From Phycisphaerales bacterium (GTDB taxonomy: Bacteria > Planctomycetota > Phycisphaerae > Phycisphaerales > UBA1924): a stretch of 64,000 nt of DNA. A program made the translations under genes and the position numbers. How positions within the stretch are numbered: position 1 is the stretch's first letter; each line of letters begins with the position of its first letter. The stretch covers positions 62,001 through 126,000 of the forward strand of contig CAJPFG010000002.1 of assembly GCA_905339235.1 (NCBI GenBank), read 5' to 3'. Positions 43,441 to 51,986 of the stretch are shown here, piece after piece. The notes under the pieces are model-generated. The model saw nothing but the letters and a program-made list of their open reading frames with translations. It did not search any database and was not told the origin of the DNA.

Positions 43441-43695
43441 ATGGCGACCGAAACCTACAAAGCCGGCCAGCGACTCCGCGTCACCCAGCAGGTTCCTCAC
43501 CTGGGCAACGCCGATCCGACCACCGCCGTGAGCGTCGAGGGCACCCTCGTCAACTTCACGCAGCAAAAGACCGGCTCGTGGTTCGCCCACAGCAAAGACC
43601 ACAAACTCTGGCTCGACCGCCTGCTCCTCAAGAAGGATGACGGCGAGATGGTCTACGTGAACCTCGATCAGTATTCGAGCGTCGAAGTGCTCTGA
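43441..43695 (+). CDS. Conserved small hypothetical protein
   Basis: The 84-residue protein is soluble, with basic and acidic stretches: YKAGQRLRVTQQVPHLGN, GTLVNFTQQKTGSWFAHSKDHKLWLDRLLLKKDDGEMVYVNLDQYSSVEVL. The beta-strand spacing suggests an SH3-like or small barrel fold. I do not recognise a named family. No clear Shine-Dalgarno precedes the ATG, but the composition and clean end argue for a real gene. It may be co-transcribed with the membrane protein 48 bp downstream. Confidence 0.65.
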   Translation: MATETYKAGQRLRVTQQVPHLGNADPTTAVSVEGTLVNFTQQKTGSWFAHSKDHKLWLDRLLLKKDDGEMVYVNLDQYSSVEVL

Positions 43696-43743
43696 CCGCA
43701 GCGGCCGCAACCGCCGGGCAGAGCCGCCGGTAGCCTCTCCGGC

Positions 43744-44364
43744 ATGCCGCGTTATTCCTGGAAGTTCTGGGTTCTCGTTCCGGTCGCACTCGCGTGCATC
43801 GTTTTCGCGGCGTGGCTGGTGATCTGGGGCGTCTCGATCAAGTCGGCGTTCCTTCACGAACGCGAAACCCCGCTGGCCACGTTCGAGTGCGATCTCTCCA
43901 GGCCCGGCACGCACGACATCCCGGTCACGGTCCGGTACCCCGCGGGGCACGGCTTCAAGTTCATCGTCGCCGGCCCGGCGCGGTCGGTCCAGGCGTGGGA
44001 GCAGGAGCCATGGCTGGCCGGCCTCTCGGGCGAGGCGCACATCGCGCAAGGCCCCTGGGGCGCCTCGGAACCGACGGCCCTGCTGGAATGGCTCTCCTTC
44101 GCATCCGGGCCTGACTCCCGCGCGATCGTCCGAGTCCCCGGCTCCTCGCCCGGGCAATACGTCCTCCGGCTCGACGTGACGAGCGGAGCGCGGGGCCTGG
44201 CGGGCGTGCCCCACACGTTGATCATCTACAACGACGTGTGCGGGTGCGAAACGATGGCCGCGTTCTTCGGCTGGGTCATCGCCGCGGGCGCCGGTGTTGT
44301 CGGGCTGGTGCTGGGAACCTGGGGCGTTTCGAGTCGCAGACCGAAGCCGGCGGTGATCGCGTGA
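43744..44364 (+). CDS. Two-span membrane protein, hypothetical
   Basis: The 206-residue protein has one transmembrane helix at each end (about 9-30 and 172-193) and a beta-rich soluble domain between. The soluble part includes YPAGHGFKFIVAGPARSVQ and LEWLSFASGPDSRAIVRVPGSSPGQYVLRLDV, like an immunoglobulin-type or jelly-roll fold. Topology predicts a periplasmic domain. No known family. Confidence 0.6.
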   Translation: MPRYSWKFWVLVPVALACIVFAAWLVIWGVSIKSAFLHERETPLATFECDLSRPGTHDIPVTVRYPAGHGFKFIVAGPARSVQAWEQEPWLAGLSGEAHIAQGPWGASEPTALLEWLSFASGPDSRAIVRVPGSSPGQYVLRLDVTSGARGLAGVPHTLIIYNDVCGCETMAAFFGWVIAAGAGVVGLVLGTWGVSSRRPKPAVIA

Positions 44365-44386
44365 TGCAGTGACCGGCGCCGCGCGA

Positions 44387-45301
44387 TCACCCGTTCGCCT
44401 TCGCCACTCCCGGGCCCGGTGCGCCGCACTCGGGGCACGCGCCCTTCGGGTCGAGCCCCGCACGGTCATACCCGCAGCACCGGCACATTCCGTCGCGCAC
44501 TCCTACCCCCCGATCACGGAACCACAGGATCGACATGGGGACTCCCACCAGCGCAAGCGGAATCCAGAGCGGCATCACGATTTCATTCACGGCCCCGGGT
44601 TCATTCCAGCGCGGCAACCACCATGCGATGCCTCGCGTCCCTTCAATAAACCAACCCGCTCGCACGGTGCCTCCTGGGTGCATCGCCATTAGCGACCTGC
44701 TAAAGACGATCGCGCCGCCTTCGCAGTCAAAACGCAAGGCGGTCGTGTATCCCGAAGGCTTCTGTCCTCCGATGGGGATCCAACCTCGCGCGGCTCGCTT
44801 GAACAAAGCCACGTACGCCGCGCTGATCCCGATGCACACTACCAGAGTCACCCACTTGAGAATGCGTCGTCTGCTCCACCCCCGGAACCCCCGCGCTGGC
44901 GACCCGCGAAGTCGGTAGAGTGCCAGGTAGGACGTGACCGCGACAAACGGCATCCACAGCGGGATCACGATTTCCGTGTCGAAGCCGGGGAACGAATACC
45001 AATCTAAACCCCAAATGAGCGGCCCGGCCGCGCCGCCGAAGCTCACGCCGTGGGAGACTTGGCTCGGGTCCTGCCAACGCTGGGCTCTGTACGTGAACGC
45101 GCCGTTCCCGACGAGGACCATGCGTTCCGTCAACCCCGCCGGGCCAGTCCCTGCAAACCACGCCGCTTGCCACCGAAGGGAGCAGAGCAGCAGCCCGCCA
45201 AGCGCCACGCACACCACCAGCCCAACCCACTTCGCCACGCGCCGCGCACGGGCTCGCAACGCTCGGAATGCGACGGGTGCTTTCGCGGCCTCGGAGGGCA
45301 T
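44387..45301 (-). CDS. Membrane protein with internal duplication and zinc ribbon
   Basis: The 304-residue protein is built of two similar halves. Each has a transmembrane helix after a basic stretch (RRVAKWVGLVVCVALGGLLL and RRILKWVTLVVCIGISAAYV), then a segment with W and a PLWMPF/PLWIPL helix (DTEIVIPLWMPFVAVTSYLALYRLRG and VNEIVMPLWIPLALVGVPMSILWFRD). The C-terminus is a four-cysteine zinc ribbon (CRCCGYDRAGLDPKGACPECG). The family's function is unknown; the ribbon is probably cytoplasmic. Confidence 0.65.
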   Translation of the reverse strand: MPSEAAKAPVAFRALRARARRVAKWVGLVVCVALGGLLLCSLRWQAAWFAGTGPAGLTERMVLVGNGAFTYRAQRWQDPSQVSHGVSFGGAAGPLIWGLDWYSFPGFDTEIVIPLWMPFVAVTSYLALYRLRGSPARGFRGWSRRRILKWVTLVVCIGISAAYVALFKRAARGWIPIGGQKPSGYTTALRFDCEGGAIVFSRSLMAMHPGGTVRAGWFIEGTRGIAWWLPRWNEPGAVNEIVMPLWIPLALVGVPMSILWFRDRGVGVRDGMCRCCGYDRAGLDPKGACPECGAPGPGVAKANG

Positions 45302-45368
45302 GCCCCAGTCTACCGCGCCCGCGGAGTTTCACGCCGATCGCGCCCTTCCAAGGCCATGCGCGCCAAAG

Positions 45369-45396
45369 GTGCGCCCTTGCGCGCGCAAACGCGCAC
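45369..45396. repeat. 28-bp GTGCGC...GCGCAC palindrome, copy 2
   Basis: Nearly identical (27 of 28) to copy 3, which starts 110 bp later. It lies 190 bp upstream of the portal gene. A related partial arm (GCGCGCCAAAGGTGCGCC) abuts its left side. See copy 1 at 2611-2638. Confidence 0.65.
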
Positions 45397-45478
45397 ACCC
45401 AAAAACACAATCCGCCATTTTGTCAAAAAACTTTGCGCCCATCGCCACCGCCACTTACGCGTTTCTCGCCAAGCGAAT

Positions 45479-45506
45479 GTGCGCCCTTGCGCGCGCAAAG
45501 GCGCAC
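45479..45506. repeat. 28-bp GTGCGC...GCGCAC palindrome, copy 3
   Basis: A near-perfect palindrome ending 52 bp before the portal ATG. The 110-bp spacing from copy 2 is about 10.5 helical turns. There is no T-tract, so a paired operator is plausible. Confidence 0.65.
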
Positions 45507-45558
45507 CTCCGCCCCTTCTTCCGGAGGGCCCGCACGCCGCGGCCTTCCGGAGAATGCC

Positions 45559-47049
45559 ATGACCTACCGCCTCGAACCCTTCGCCGACGCCGGACTCACA
45601 ACCGCCTCCCTCGCCGCGGCCATCGACCGCCACCAGCGCGATGAACTCCCGCGCCTCCAGCGCCTCTGGACCTACTACCGCAATCCGATGACGCTCTCGC
45701 GTCCCGCCGCGCGAGACGCCCGCCCCTACCGGCTCGGGCAGGAAGTCGGTCTCCCGGCCCGCATCGTCGGACGAGACGCGCTGAACCTCGACGACCGCGC
45801 CGGCCGCGCCGAACGTGTCGTCGAGAACGACATCGCCTGGCGCATCCAGGCCATGGTCGATTTCCTGCTTGGCAAGCCCGTGGGCTTCGTCAGCACCGCC
45901 CGCGACCCGTCCCTGCGAGACATCATCGACCGCGTCCTCGACCACGTCTGGGAGCGCTCCGGTGGCATCGCTCTTCTGCAGGACATGGCCCTGCTGGGCC
46001 AGGTCTACGGGCACGTCGATCTGCTCCTCCGCATCGACGACGACGCCCTGCGAGCGGGTGCGCCCGGAGCGTCGCTCCTGGATCGTGCCCTCCGCGCCGC
46101 CGACGGTCTTCGTGTGGAAACTGTCGAGCCCCGGCGCGGCCTGGCCTTCGTCAATCCGCGCGACTACCGCGAACTCTCCGCCTACGCCATCCGCTACGAG
46201 CGAGAATCCGACGAGGAGCCCACGATCGTGGACCGCGTCCTCTCCCGCGTGCTGGGCGGCCCCGGCCCCTCGCGCCGACGCGTCGAGGTTCTCGAACTCG
46301 TCTCCGCGAACGCTCACCACGTGTACGAGGACGGCCGCCCCGTCTGGGAGCGCGAGGGCTCGCCGACCGGCGGGGAGATCCCCGTCGTCCACGTCCAGAA
46401 CATCGCCGAGCCCTTCGCGTATTCGGGCCTGAGCGAGGTCGAGGCGCTGATCCCGCTGCAGGATGAACTCAACACCCGCCTCTCCGACCGCGCCTGCCGC
46501 GTCACGCTCCAGAGTTTCAAGATGTACCTCGCCAAGGGGCTCGACGGATTCGAGAAAGGCCCGGTCGGCCCCGGCCAGGTCTGGTCCACAAGTAACCCCC
46601 ACGCCAGCATCGAGTCGTTCGGGGGCGACGCCGAAAGCCCCAGCGAGGAATCGCACATCAAGGAGATCCGCGAGGCCCTCGACAAGGTCTCCGGCGTCCC
46701 CCCGCTCGCCGGCGGGGTCGTGCAGGGCAGGATCGGAAACCTCAGCAGCGCCAACGCCCTCCGCGTCACGCTCATGGGCGTGCTCTCGAAGACGGCGCGC
46801 AAGCGCATCACCTACGGCCGCGGCATCTCGCGCATGTGCGGCCTCATCATGGCCGCGCTCGACCACTCCGGCGCGCTCCCCACCAGCCCCGCCGACCGCG
46901 GCGTGCGACTCAACTGGCCCGACCCGCTCCCCGAAGACCTCCACGACCAGGTCCTGGCCGCGAAGACCAAGTCCGAACTCGGCGTCCCAGGCGAACGCGT
47001 CCTCGAAGAACTCGGGTACACACCCACCGACGCCGGCGTCACCGGCTGA
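45559..47049 (+). CDS. Phage portal protein (SPP1 Gp6-like)
   Basis: Portal proteins form the ring through which DNA enters a phage head. The 496-residue protein resembles the SPP1/Gp6-type portal family: WTYYRNPMTL, IAWRIQAMVDFLLGKPVGF, RRRVEVLELVSANAHHVYEDGRPVWERE, IPVVHVQNIAEPFAYSGLSEVEALIPLQDELN and SGVPPLAGGVVQGRIGNLSSANALRV. Length is normal and the frame is intact. The ATG has GGAG 6 nt upstream. It is the first gene of the virion module; no large terminase precedes it. Confidence 0.85.
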   Translation: MTYRLEPFADAGLTTASLAAAIDRHQRDELPRLQRLWTYYRNPMTLSRPAARDARPYRLGQEVGLPARIVGRDALNLDDRAGRAERVVENDIAWRIQAMVDFLLGKPVGFVSTARDPSLRDIIDRVLDHVWERSGGIALLQDMALLGQVYGHVDLLLRIDDDALRAGAPGASLLDRALRAADGLRVETVEPRRGLAFVNPRDYRELSAYAIRYERESDEEPTIVDRVLSRVLGGPGPSRRRVEVLELVSANAHHVYEDGRPVWEREGSPTGGEIPVVHVQNIAEPFAYSGLSEVEALIPLQDELNTRLSDRACRVTLQSFKMYLAKGLDGFEKGPVGPGQVWSTSNPHASIESFGGDAESPSEESHIKEIREALDKVSGVPPLAGGVVQGRIGNLSSANALRVTLMGVLSKTARKRITYGRGISRMCGLIMAALDHSGALPTSPADRGVRLNWPDPLPEDLHDQVLAAKTKSELGVPGERVLEELGYTPTDAGVTG

Positions 47050-47056
47050 TCCATTG

Positions 47057-47183
47057 AACCACAGAGGACACAGAGCACAGAGAAGGAACTGATCAAGGAA
47101 CGGCGAGCCACAAATCACTCTGCCTCGGCTGCCCTTCTTCCCAATCCCGCTTTGCCTCGGTGCTCTCTGTGCCCTCTGTGGTT
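47057..47183. repeat. Inverted-repeat arms in the portal/scaffold gap
   Basis: The arm at 47057-47082 (AACCACAGAGGACACAGAG...) is largely complementary to 47163-47183 (CTCTGTGCCCTCTGTGGTT). Together they bracket about 80 nt between the portal stop and the next start. The RNA could form a long hairpin. Confidence 0.6.
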
Positions 47184-47208
47184 AGTCCCCTTTTTCCAGG
47201 AGCCCCCC

Positions 47209-47628
47209 ATGACCACGACCGAAACCGCCAACTCTCAGCCCAACGCCGAAACCCCGGGCGACACCGCCAGACTCGATGCCGAACTCGCCGACCTCCGCGC
47301 CACGCTCGCGCAGGCCCGCGAGGCCCTCGACATCGCCGAGCGCCGCCACGCCGTCGAACTCGAACTGCTCAAGGCCGACACCATCGACCTCGAGACCGCG
47401 CGCCTGCTCACCCAGACCGCGCTGACCAACATGCCCAAGGCCGACGCCGCCGCGGTCGTCGCCGAACTCCGCAAGCGCAAGCCCTTCCTCTTCCGGCGGA
47501 CGACCACGCCCTCCGCGATGGGCGCGGCCGCGGCTCCCAGGCCCGCCGAAGACCTCGCCCGCGCCGCGCGCCAGTCCGGCGACCGCAAGTCACTCCTCAA
47601 GTACCTCCAGGCCCGCCGTGCGGGCTGA
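47209..47628 (+). CDS. Coiled-coil protein in scaffold position
   Basis: The 139-residue protein is mostly helical and highly charged, with a predicted coiled coil (about 18-55: DAELADLRATLAQAREALDIAERRHAVELELL). A basic middle (AELRKRKPFLFRR) and an alanine/arginine-rich end follow. It lies between portal and capsid, where scaffolding or head-assembly genes usually sit, but sequence alone does not show this. CAGGAG precedes the ATG. Confidence 0.6.
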   Translation: MTTTETANSQPNAETPGDTARLDAELADLRATLAQAREALDIAERRHAVELELLKADTIDLETARLLTQTALTNMPKADAAAVVAELRKRKPFLFRRTTTPSAMGAAAAPRPAEDLARAARQSGDRKSLLKYLQARRAG

Positions 47629-47635
47629 ATGAGCG

Positions 47636-47784
47636 AAACACGAAGGGCCACGGAGATCACGCAGGGAGGAGTGGATCGAACCAATCCGGATCGGCATTTG
47701 AAGCCATCCCGCACCGCTCCGGTTCGCACTCCGCTCCTCTCCTTTTCAGTCCCCCTCCGTGGCTCTTCGTGGTTCTCCGTGTTT
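47636..47784. repeat. Inverted-repeat arms in the scaffold/capsid gap
   Basis: The arm at 47636-47655 (AAACACGAAGGGCCACGGAG) is largely complementary to 47755-47784 (CTCCGTGGCTCTTCGTGG...GTGTTT). The arrangement matches the repeat pair one gene upstream, but the sequence family is different. Confidence 0.6.
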
Positions 47785-47813
47785 AACCCGGCGAAAGCCA
47801 GAAAGGAACAGCC

Positions 47814-48986
47814 ATGAGTTTTTCGGGAAAAGCAACGTACGCCGCCGGCGTGGATCTTCCGGAGATCGTCGAAGATGTCTCCGACGTCATCTCCATCGTC
47901 AGTCCCTTCGAGACCCCGCTGCTCGCGCACCTGGGCGATGCCAAGCGCGCCGCCGCCAGCACCGTCCACGAATGGATCGAGGATGCCCTCCTTCCCAACA
48001 CCGACGCGGTCAACCAGACCACCTTCACCCCCAACGGCCAGGACGCCACCAGCATCACCGTCAACAACGGCGGCCGCTTTCAGGTCGGCGATCTCGTCCG
48101 GCCGGGCAACGCGCCGGAAGTCTGGCAGGTCACGGCCGTGGCGGGCAACGTCCTCACCGTCGTCCGCCGCTACGGCAACACCCCCGCCTTCACCGTCACC
48201 AACGGGACCAAACTCGCCATCCTCGGCAACGCCGCGCTTGAGGGCGCCGACGCCCTGCCCGCCCGCTTCACCAACCGCGTGCGCAAGCAGAACTACACCC
48301 AGATCTTCGCGGCCACCGTCGATGTCACCGGCACCATGCAGGCCGTCCGCCAGTACGGCGTGCAGGACGAGATGGACTTCCAGAAGCAGGAGCGCCTGCG
48401 CGAACTCCTGCGCGACCTGGAGAACTGCGTCATCAACGGCACCGCGCCCGCGAGCACGCCCCAGGGCTCCACCTCCGTCCGCCGCTCCATGAACGGCGTC
48501 ATCAAGCAACTCTCCACCAACCAGTTCGTCCCCGGCCAGAACGGCTTCCCCAGCGGCGGCGGCGCCGGCACCGATCTCAACGAGACCCAGATGAACGCCG
48601 CCCTCCGCACCGTCTGGGAGCAGAGCAGCGGCGCCATCGACACCATCGTGGTCAACGGCCTGCAGAAACGCCGAATCAACTCCTTCGTCGGCATGGCCGC
48701 GCGGAGTTTCGCACCCGCCGACGAGCGATTCCGTGATCTCGTCGGCATCTACGAGTCCGACTTCGGCGTCTGCAAGGTCGTGCTCTCGCGCTGGGTCCCC
48801 GCCGACACCGTGCTCCTGCTCGACAGTTCCCGCGTCGAGGTCGTCCCCCTCGCCGGCCGCTCGTTCCACTTCCGGCCTCTCGCCGCCACCGGCGACGCCG
48901 TCAGCGGCCAACTCGTCGGCGAATACACCGTCGAGTTCCGCAACGAAAACGCCCACGCACTGATCCGCGGGCTCTCCACCTCCTGA
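47814..48986 (+). CDS. Major capsid protein, SU10/DUF5309-like
   Basis: The 390-residue protein resembles the SU10-type (DUF5309) major capsid family of HK97 fold. It has SDVISIVSPFETPLLAHLGDAKRAAASTVHEWIEDAL near the start, NRVRKQNYTQIFAATVDVTGTMQAV in the middle and IVVNGLQKRRINSF ... GIYESDFGVCKVVLSRWVPADTVLLLD near the end. Length and organisation are complete. No separate prohead protease gene or protease domain is seen nearby. Confidence 0.85.
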   Translation: MSFSGKATYAAGVDLPEIVEDVSDVISIVSPFETPLLAHLGDAKRAAASTVHEWIEDALLPNTDAVNQTTFTPNGQDATSITVNNGGRFQVGDLVRPGNAPEVWQVTAVAGNVLTVVRRYGNTPAFTVTNGTKLAILGNAALEGADALPARFTNRVRKQNYTQIFAATVDVTGTMQAVRQYGVQDEMDFQKQERLRELLRDLENCVINGTAPASTPQGSTSVRRSMNGVIKQLSTNQFVPGQNGFPSGGGAGTDLNETQMNAALRTVWEQSSGAIDTIVVNGLQKRRINSFVGMAARSFAPADERFRDLVGIYESDFGVCKVVLSRWVPADTVLLLDSSRVEVVPLAGRSFHFRPLAATGDAVSGQLVGEYTVEFRNENAHALIRGLSTS

Positions 48987-49160
48987 CCCGATCAACGCGG
49001 CCGTCTCCGAAATGGACGACGCCGCGCCGCAGCGCGGGCGGAAGCCCACGCCTGCGGTTTCAAGAGGCCCTGACTCCCCTAACACGTCTTCCCTCCCAGC
49101 CCCTCGACTCTCGCCTTCGCCTCTTGCCTCTCGCCTTTTCTCCCCCCCCGGAGCCCCCCC

Positions 49161-49799
49161 ATGTTCACCACCGACCGCGACCTCCTCGTCTTCGAACCCC
49201 ACCTCTTCCGCGATCTCGCCTGGGCCGGGCAGACGCTCATCAGCGGCACGGCCAACTACGCCGGGTCCGTGCTCGAACTCACCGGCGACCAATCACTCGA
49301 GGATCAGAGCGTGGCCGCCGGCCACGTCATCACCGTGGACGGCGTTTCGTACGAGATCATGGAAGTGCTGGGCGCCACGGAACTCTGGGTAAGCGTCGTC
49401 CGCGCGTCGCACGATGATCCGGTCATCCCCGCCGTCAAGATGATCGACCGCCCCGCCTACGTCTCCACCTTCGCGCCCCAGATCGCCATCGCCCACCGCC
49501 AGGTCCTGCGCCTGGTCGGGGTCGAGCCCGACCTGGTGCTCCCCGGGCAGCCGACGGAGGCCAGCATCAAAAACCCGCGCGAACTCGCGCGGCTGGAAGC
49601 CCTGGCAGCGCTCCACCTGATCTACTCCGCCGCCGCGGCCGCCTCCGGCCAGGACTCCCCCCTCGCCCAGCGTGCCGCCATGTACCTCGAGCGATTCCGC
49701 GCCGAATCCACCCGCGTCGCCGCCCTCCTCGACCTCAACAACGACGGAATCCCCGACTCCACCCGCCGTCCCTGCGCCACATACCTCACCAGAACCTGA
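49161..49799 (+). CDS. Head-tail connector-like virion protein
   Basis: The 212-residue protein follows the capsid gene. Its N-terminal part (about 1-90) is beta-rich (VLELTGDQSLEDQSVAAGHVITVDGVSYEIMEVLG). The rest is helical (RELARLEALAALHLIYSAAAAASGQDSPLAQRAAMYLERFRAE), a layout seen in head-completion or adaptor proteins. It ends with a short calcium-like loop (DLNNDGIPD). The assignment rests on position and shape. GGAG precedes the ATG. Confidence 0.5.
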   Translation: MFTTDRDLLVFEPHLFRDLAWAGQTLISGTANYAGSVLELTGDQSLEDQSVAAGHVITVDGVSYEIMEVLGATELWVSVVRASHDDPVIPAVKMIDRPAYVSTFAPQIAIAHRQVLRLVGVEPDLVLPGQPTEASIKNPRELARLEALAALHLIYSAAAAASGQDSPLAQRAAMYLERFRAESTRVAALLDLNNDGIPDSTRRPCATYLTRT

Positions 49800-49883
49800 A
49801 CACACCACAGCACCTTGATCGCTTTGTCGCTGTATCACTCGCCTTTCGCCTTTCGCTCCCCCCCTCCCCTCCCCGGATCCCCC

Positions 49884-50297
49884 ATGCTCATCCTCTCCCC
49901 CCGCGAAGTCACCTTCGGCCCCGCCCGCTGGAAAAACGTCGGCGCCATTTCGATCGACCGCATCGCCCAGCGCGAGTCGGTGGAATGGCACGACGCCGGC
50001 CCGCACATCGTCTTCGCCGACATCCCCCAGCAGCGCGTCAACGTCCAGATCAAGCGCCAGATCGAAACCGAGATCGAGGACTACCCGCGCCCGGGCGACA
50101 CCGCCACTCTTTCCTTCCTGGTCGCCCCGGGCGGCGATGCGGGCGCCCGGCGATTCTCCGCGGCGTGTGTTGTCGTCAAAGTCGAGAACGAACTCAAGAT
50201 ACCGAACGGCGCCACCCGCACCATCGATCTCATCGCCATCTCCCCCGACGGCATCGCCGACCCCATCACCTTCGAAAGCAACGGAGTCGCGCCATGA
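49884..50297 (+). CDS. Tail-tube-like virion protein, putative
   Basis: The 137-residue protein is beta-rich: WKNVGAISIDRIAQRESVEWHDAGPHIVFADIPQQRVNVQIKRQIE, then PRPGDTATLSFLVAPGGDAGARRFSAACVVVKVENEL. This pattern is compatible with a small tail-tube or tail-completion protein, but I cannot name the family. Its stop overlaps the next start by 4 nt (ATGA), so the two are translationally coupled. Confidence 0.5.
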   Translation: MLILSPREVTFGPARWKNVGAISIDRIAQRESVEWHDAGPHIVFADIPQQRVNVQIKRQIETEIEDYPRPGDTATLSFLVAPGGDAGARRFSAACVVVKVENELKIPNGATRTIDLIAISPDGIADPITFESNGVAP

Positions 50298-50662
50298 GCA
50301 GTTTCAAGTCCCTCGACCTCTTCGGCTCCGGCCCGCACCGATTCTCCCTCGGCCCCCGCGGCCAACTCGTCACCATCGACTTCTTCGGCGGCGGATCAGG
50401 CGGCGGTAGCACCGCCCAGGGCCTCATCGACGCCATCATCACCGTCCGCGGCCGGCTCGTCGCCTCCACCGAGAGCGCCCTGCTCACCCTCCGAAACGCC
50501 GTCTTCGCCCAACTCCAGGCAACCCCCACCCCCGGAACACTCATCGATAACCACGCCCACTCCTGGACCGGTATGTCCTTCGTCCGGTACGCCGAATCCG
50601 GACCAACGGACCGCGGCAGAGTCTGGAGTATCGCCTACGAGGCAACCTTCCAGGCGCTCTAA
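50294..50662 (+). CDS. Putative tail-associated protein
   Basis: The 122-residue protein has a glycine-rich turn (FFGGGSGGGS), a helix (LIDAIITVRGRLVASTESALLTLRNAVFAQLQ) and a beta-rich end (NHAHSWTGMSFVRYAESGPTDRGRVWSIAYEATFQAL). The final motif resembles small phage tail proteins. It starts inside the previous stop. Assignment rests mainly on context. Confidence 0.5.
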   Translation: MSSFKSLDLFGSGPHRFSLGPRGQLVTIDFFGGGSGGGSTAQGLIDAIITVRGRLVASTESALLTLRNAVFAQLQATPTPGTLIDNHAHSWTGMSFVRYAESGPTDRGRVWSIAYEATFQAL

Positions 50663-50865
50663 CCGCGGCAAGAGCCTCGCGGGTCACCTTTCCTCCGGCG
50701 CACCCTCGTTCAGAGTGAAAGAGTGGAAGGTTGGGCGGCTCAACCGTCCTCGCGGCACAGGACCATCCGACCTTCATACCTCCAGACCTTCAGATGTCCC
50801 GACCTCTTCATCCGACGCTCAACTTGGCGACCGAGAATCCGAAGACCGACAGCCGGGAGACCCCA

Positions 50866-51165
50866 ATGCTCGACCCCGAAACCACCGCACTCCTGACTCA
50901 GTTCGGCACCGCCGGGCTTATCGGCTGGCTCTGGCTCGGCGAACGCCGCGCCGCCACCGAACGCGAACGCCAACTCACCGCCGTCCACGAGCGGCTCGCC
51001 CAGGAACGCCGGGGTCTCGAAGTCGCCGTCGAAGCCCTCCGCGACAACACCCGCGTCCTTGCCGGGGTCGAATCCGGACAGCGCGCCCTCCTCGCCGCCC
51101 TCGACAGGCTTGCGCCCCGCCCGGTCGCGGCGGCCGAACCGGCGGTCACGCCCAGGCCATCTTGA
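50866..51165 (+). CDS. Holin-like small membrane protein
   Basis: The 99-residue protein has one hydrophobic segment (about 12-25: FGTAGLIGWLWLGE) followed by a charged coiled coil (RERQLTAVHERLAQERRGLEVAVEALRDNTRVL). This layout is common in small phage holin-like or accessory membrane proteins. GGGAGA upstream of ATG 50866 decides the start. It is the last gene of the virion module, before the opposite-strand ispD. Confidence 0.5.
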   Translation: MLDPETTALLTQFGTAGLIGWLWLGERRAATERERQLTAVHERLAQERRGLEVAVEALRDNTRVLAGVESGQRALLAALDRLAPRPVAAAEPAVTPRPS

Positions 51166-51173
51166 GCCCGGCA

Positions 51174-51977
51174 CTAAAACCGCTTGTGCACCGGCCGACC
51201 CTCGGGCTCGCGAAGCCCCAGGATCCGCCGCGCCAACGACAGGTCCGCCGGCACCGTTACCTTGATGTTGCCCGCCTCGCCGTCGATCACCACCACGCGT
51301 TCCCCGAGCCGCTCGACCAGCCCCGCGTCGTCGGTGCTCCAGAGGTTGTCCTGGGCGTACGCCCTTTGCAGCAGATCCTTGCGGAACACCTGCGGCGTCT
51401 GCACCAGCACCAGGCCGGCACGATCCAGCGTCTCGGTCACCACCCGCAGCGGCGTCTTGGGCGCGGCCCCAAGAATCGCCGCGACCGGATCGTCTCCTCC
51501 CATCGCCTCGCCCGTGTCCTTCATCCGCTTGACCGTGTCGGGAACTTCCACAGCCGGGATCACCGCCGCGTACGTCGCCGCGGCGTAAAACACCCGGTCC
51601 AGCAACTCCATCGACACACAAGGCCGCGCCGCGTCGTGCACCGCGATGTGCGTGCATTCCTCCGGGACCACGGCCAGCGCGGCCTTCACCGTCTCCCACC
51701 GGTGCGTGATCCCGCCCGGCACCAGCGTCGCGCCCATCAGCCCCAGCCGATCCCCGTGGCGCTGCCGGAACTCCGCGAACTCGTCGGGCTTGCCCGGGCC
51801 CGCCACGATCATCGCGACGATCGCCCCCTCGCGCGGCTCGAACTTCGTGAAGATCTCCACCGTCCGCTGCAGCAGCGGCTTGCCGCCCAGGTCCTCATCG
51901 AGTTTGGGGCGCAGGCCCCCCGCGGCGGTGTAACGGGAAGACGCTCCGGCGGAGGGAAGAATGACGGCGAATCGCAT
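51174..51977 (-). CDS. ispD: 2-C-methyl-D-erythritol 4-phosphate cytidylyltransferase
   Basis: IspD transfers CMP to MEP in the non-mevalonate isoprenoid pathway. The 267-residue protein has the nucleotidyltransferase start FAVILPSAGASSRY, the lysine in GLRPKLDEDLGGKPLLQRTVE, the VHDAARPCVS motif, and the late DDAGLVERLGERVVVIDGEAGNIKVTVPADL. Length is slightly above average because of insertions around 25 and 155. It converges on the holin-like gene with an 8-bp gap. Confidence 0.92.
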   Translation of the reverse strand: MRFAVILPSAGASSRYTAAGGLRPKLDEDLGGKPLLQRTVEIFTKFEPREGAIVAMIVAGPGKPDEFAEFRQRHGDRLGLMGATLVPGGITHRWETVKAALAVVPEECTHIAVHDAARPCVSMELLDRVFYAAATYAAVIPAVEVPDTVKRMKDTGEAMGGDDPVAAILGAAPKTPLRVVTETLDRAGLVLVQTPQVFRKDLLQRAYAQDNLWSTDDAGLVERLGERVVVIDGEAGNIKVTVPADLSLARRILGLREPEGRPVHKRF

Positions 51978-51986
51978 GGGATGACA

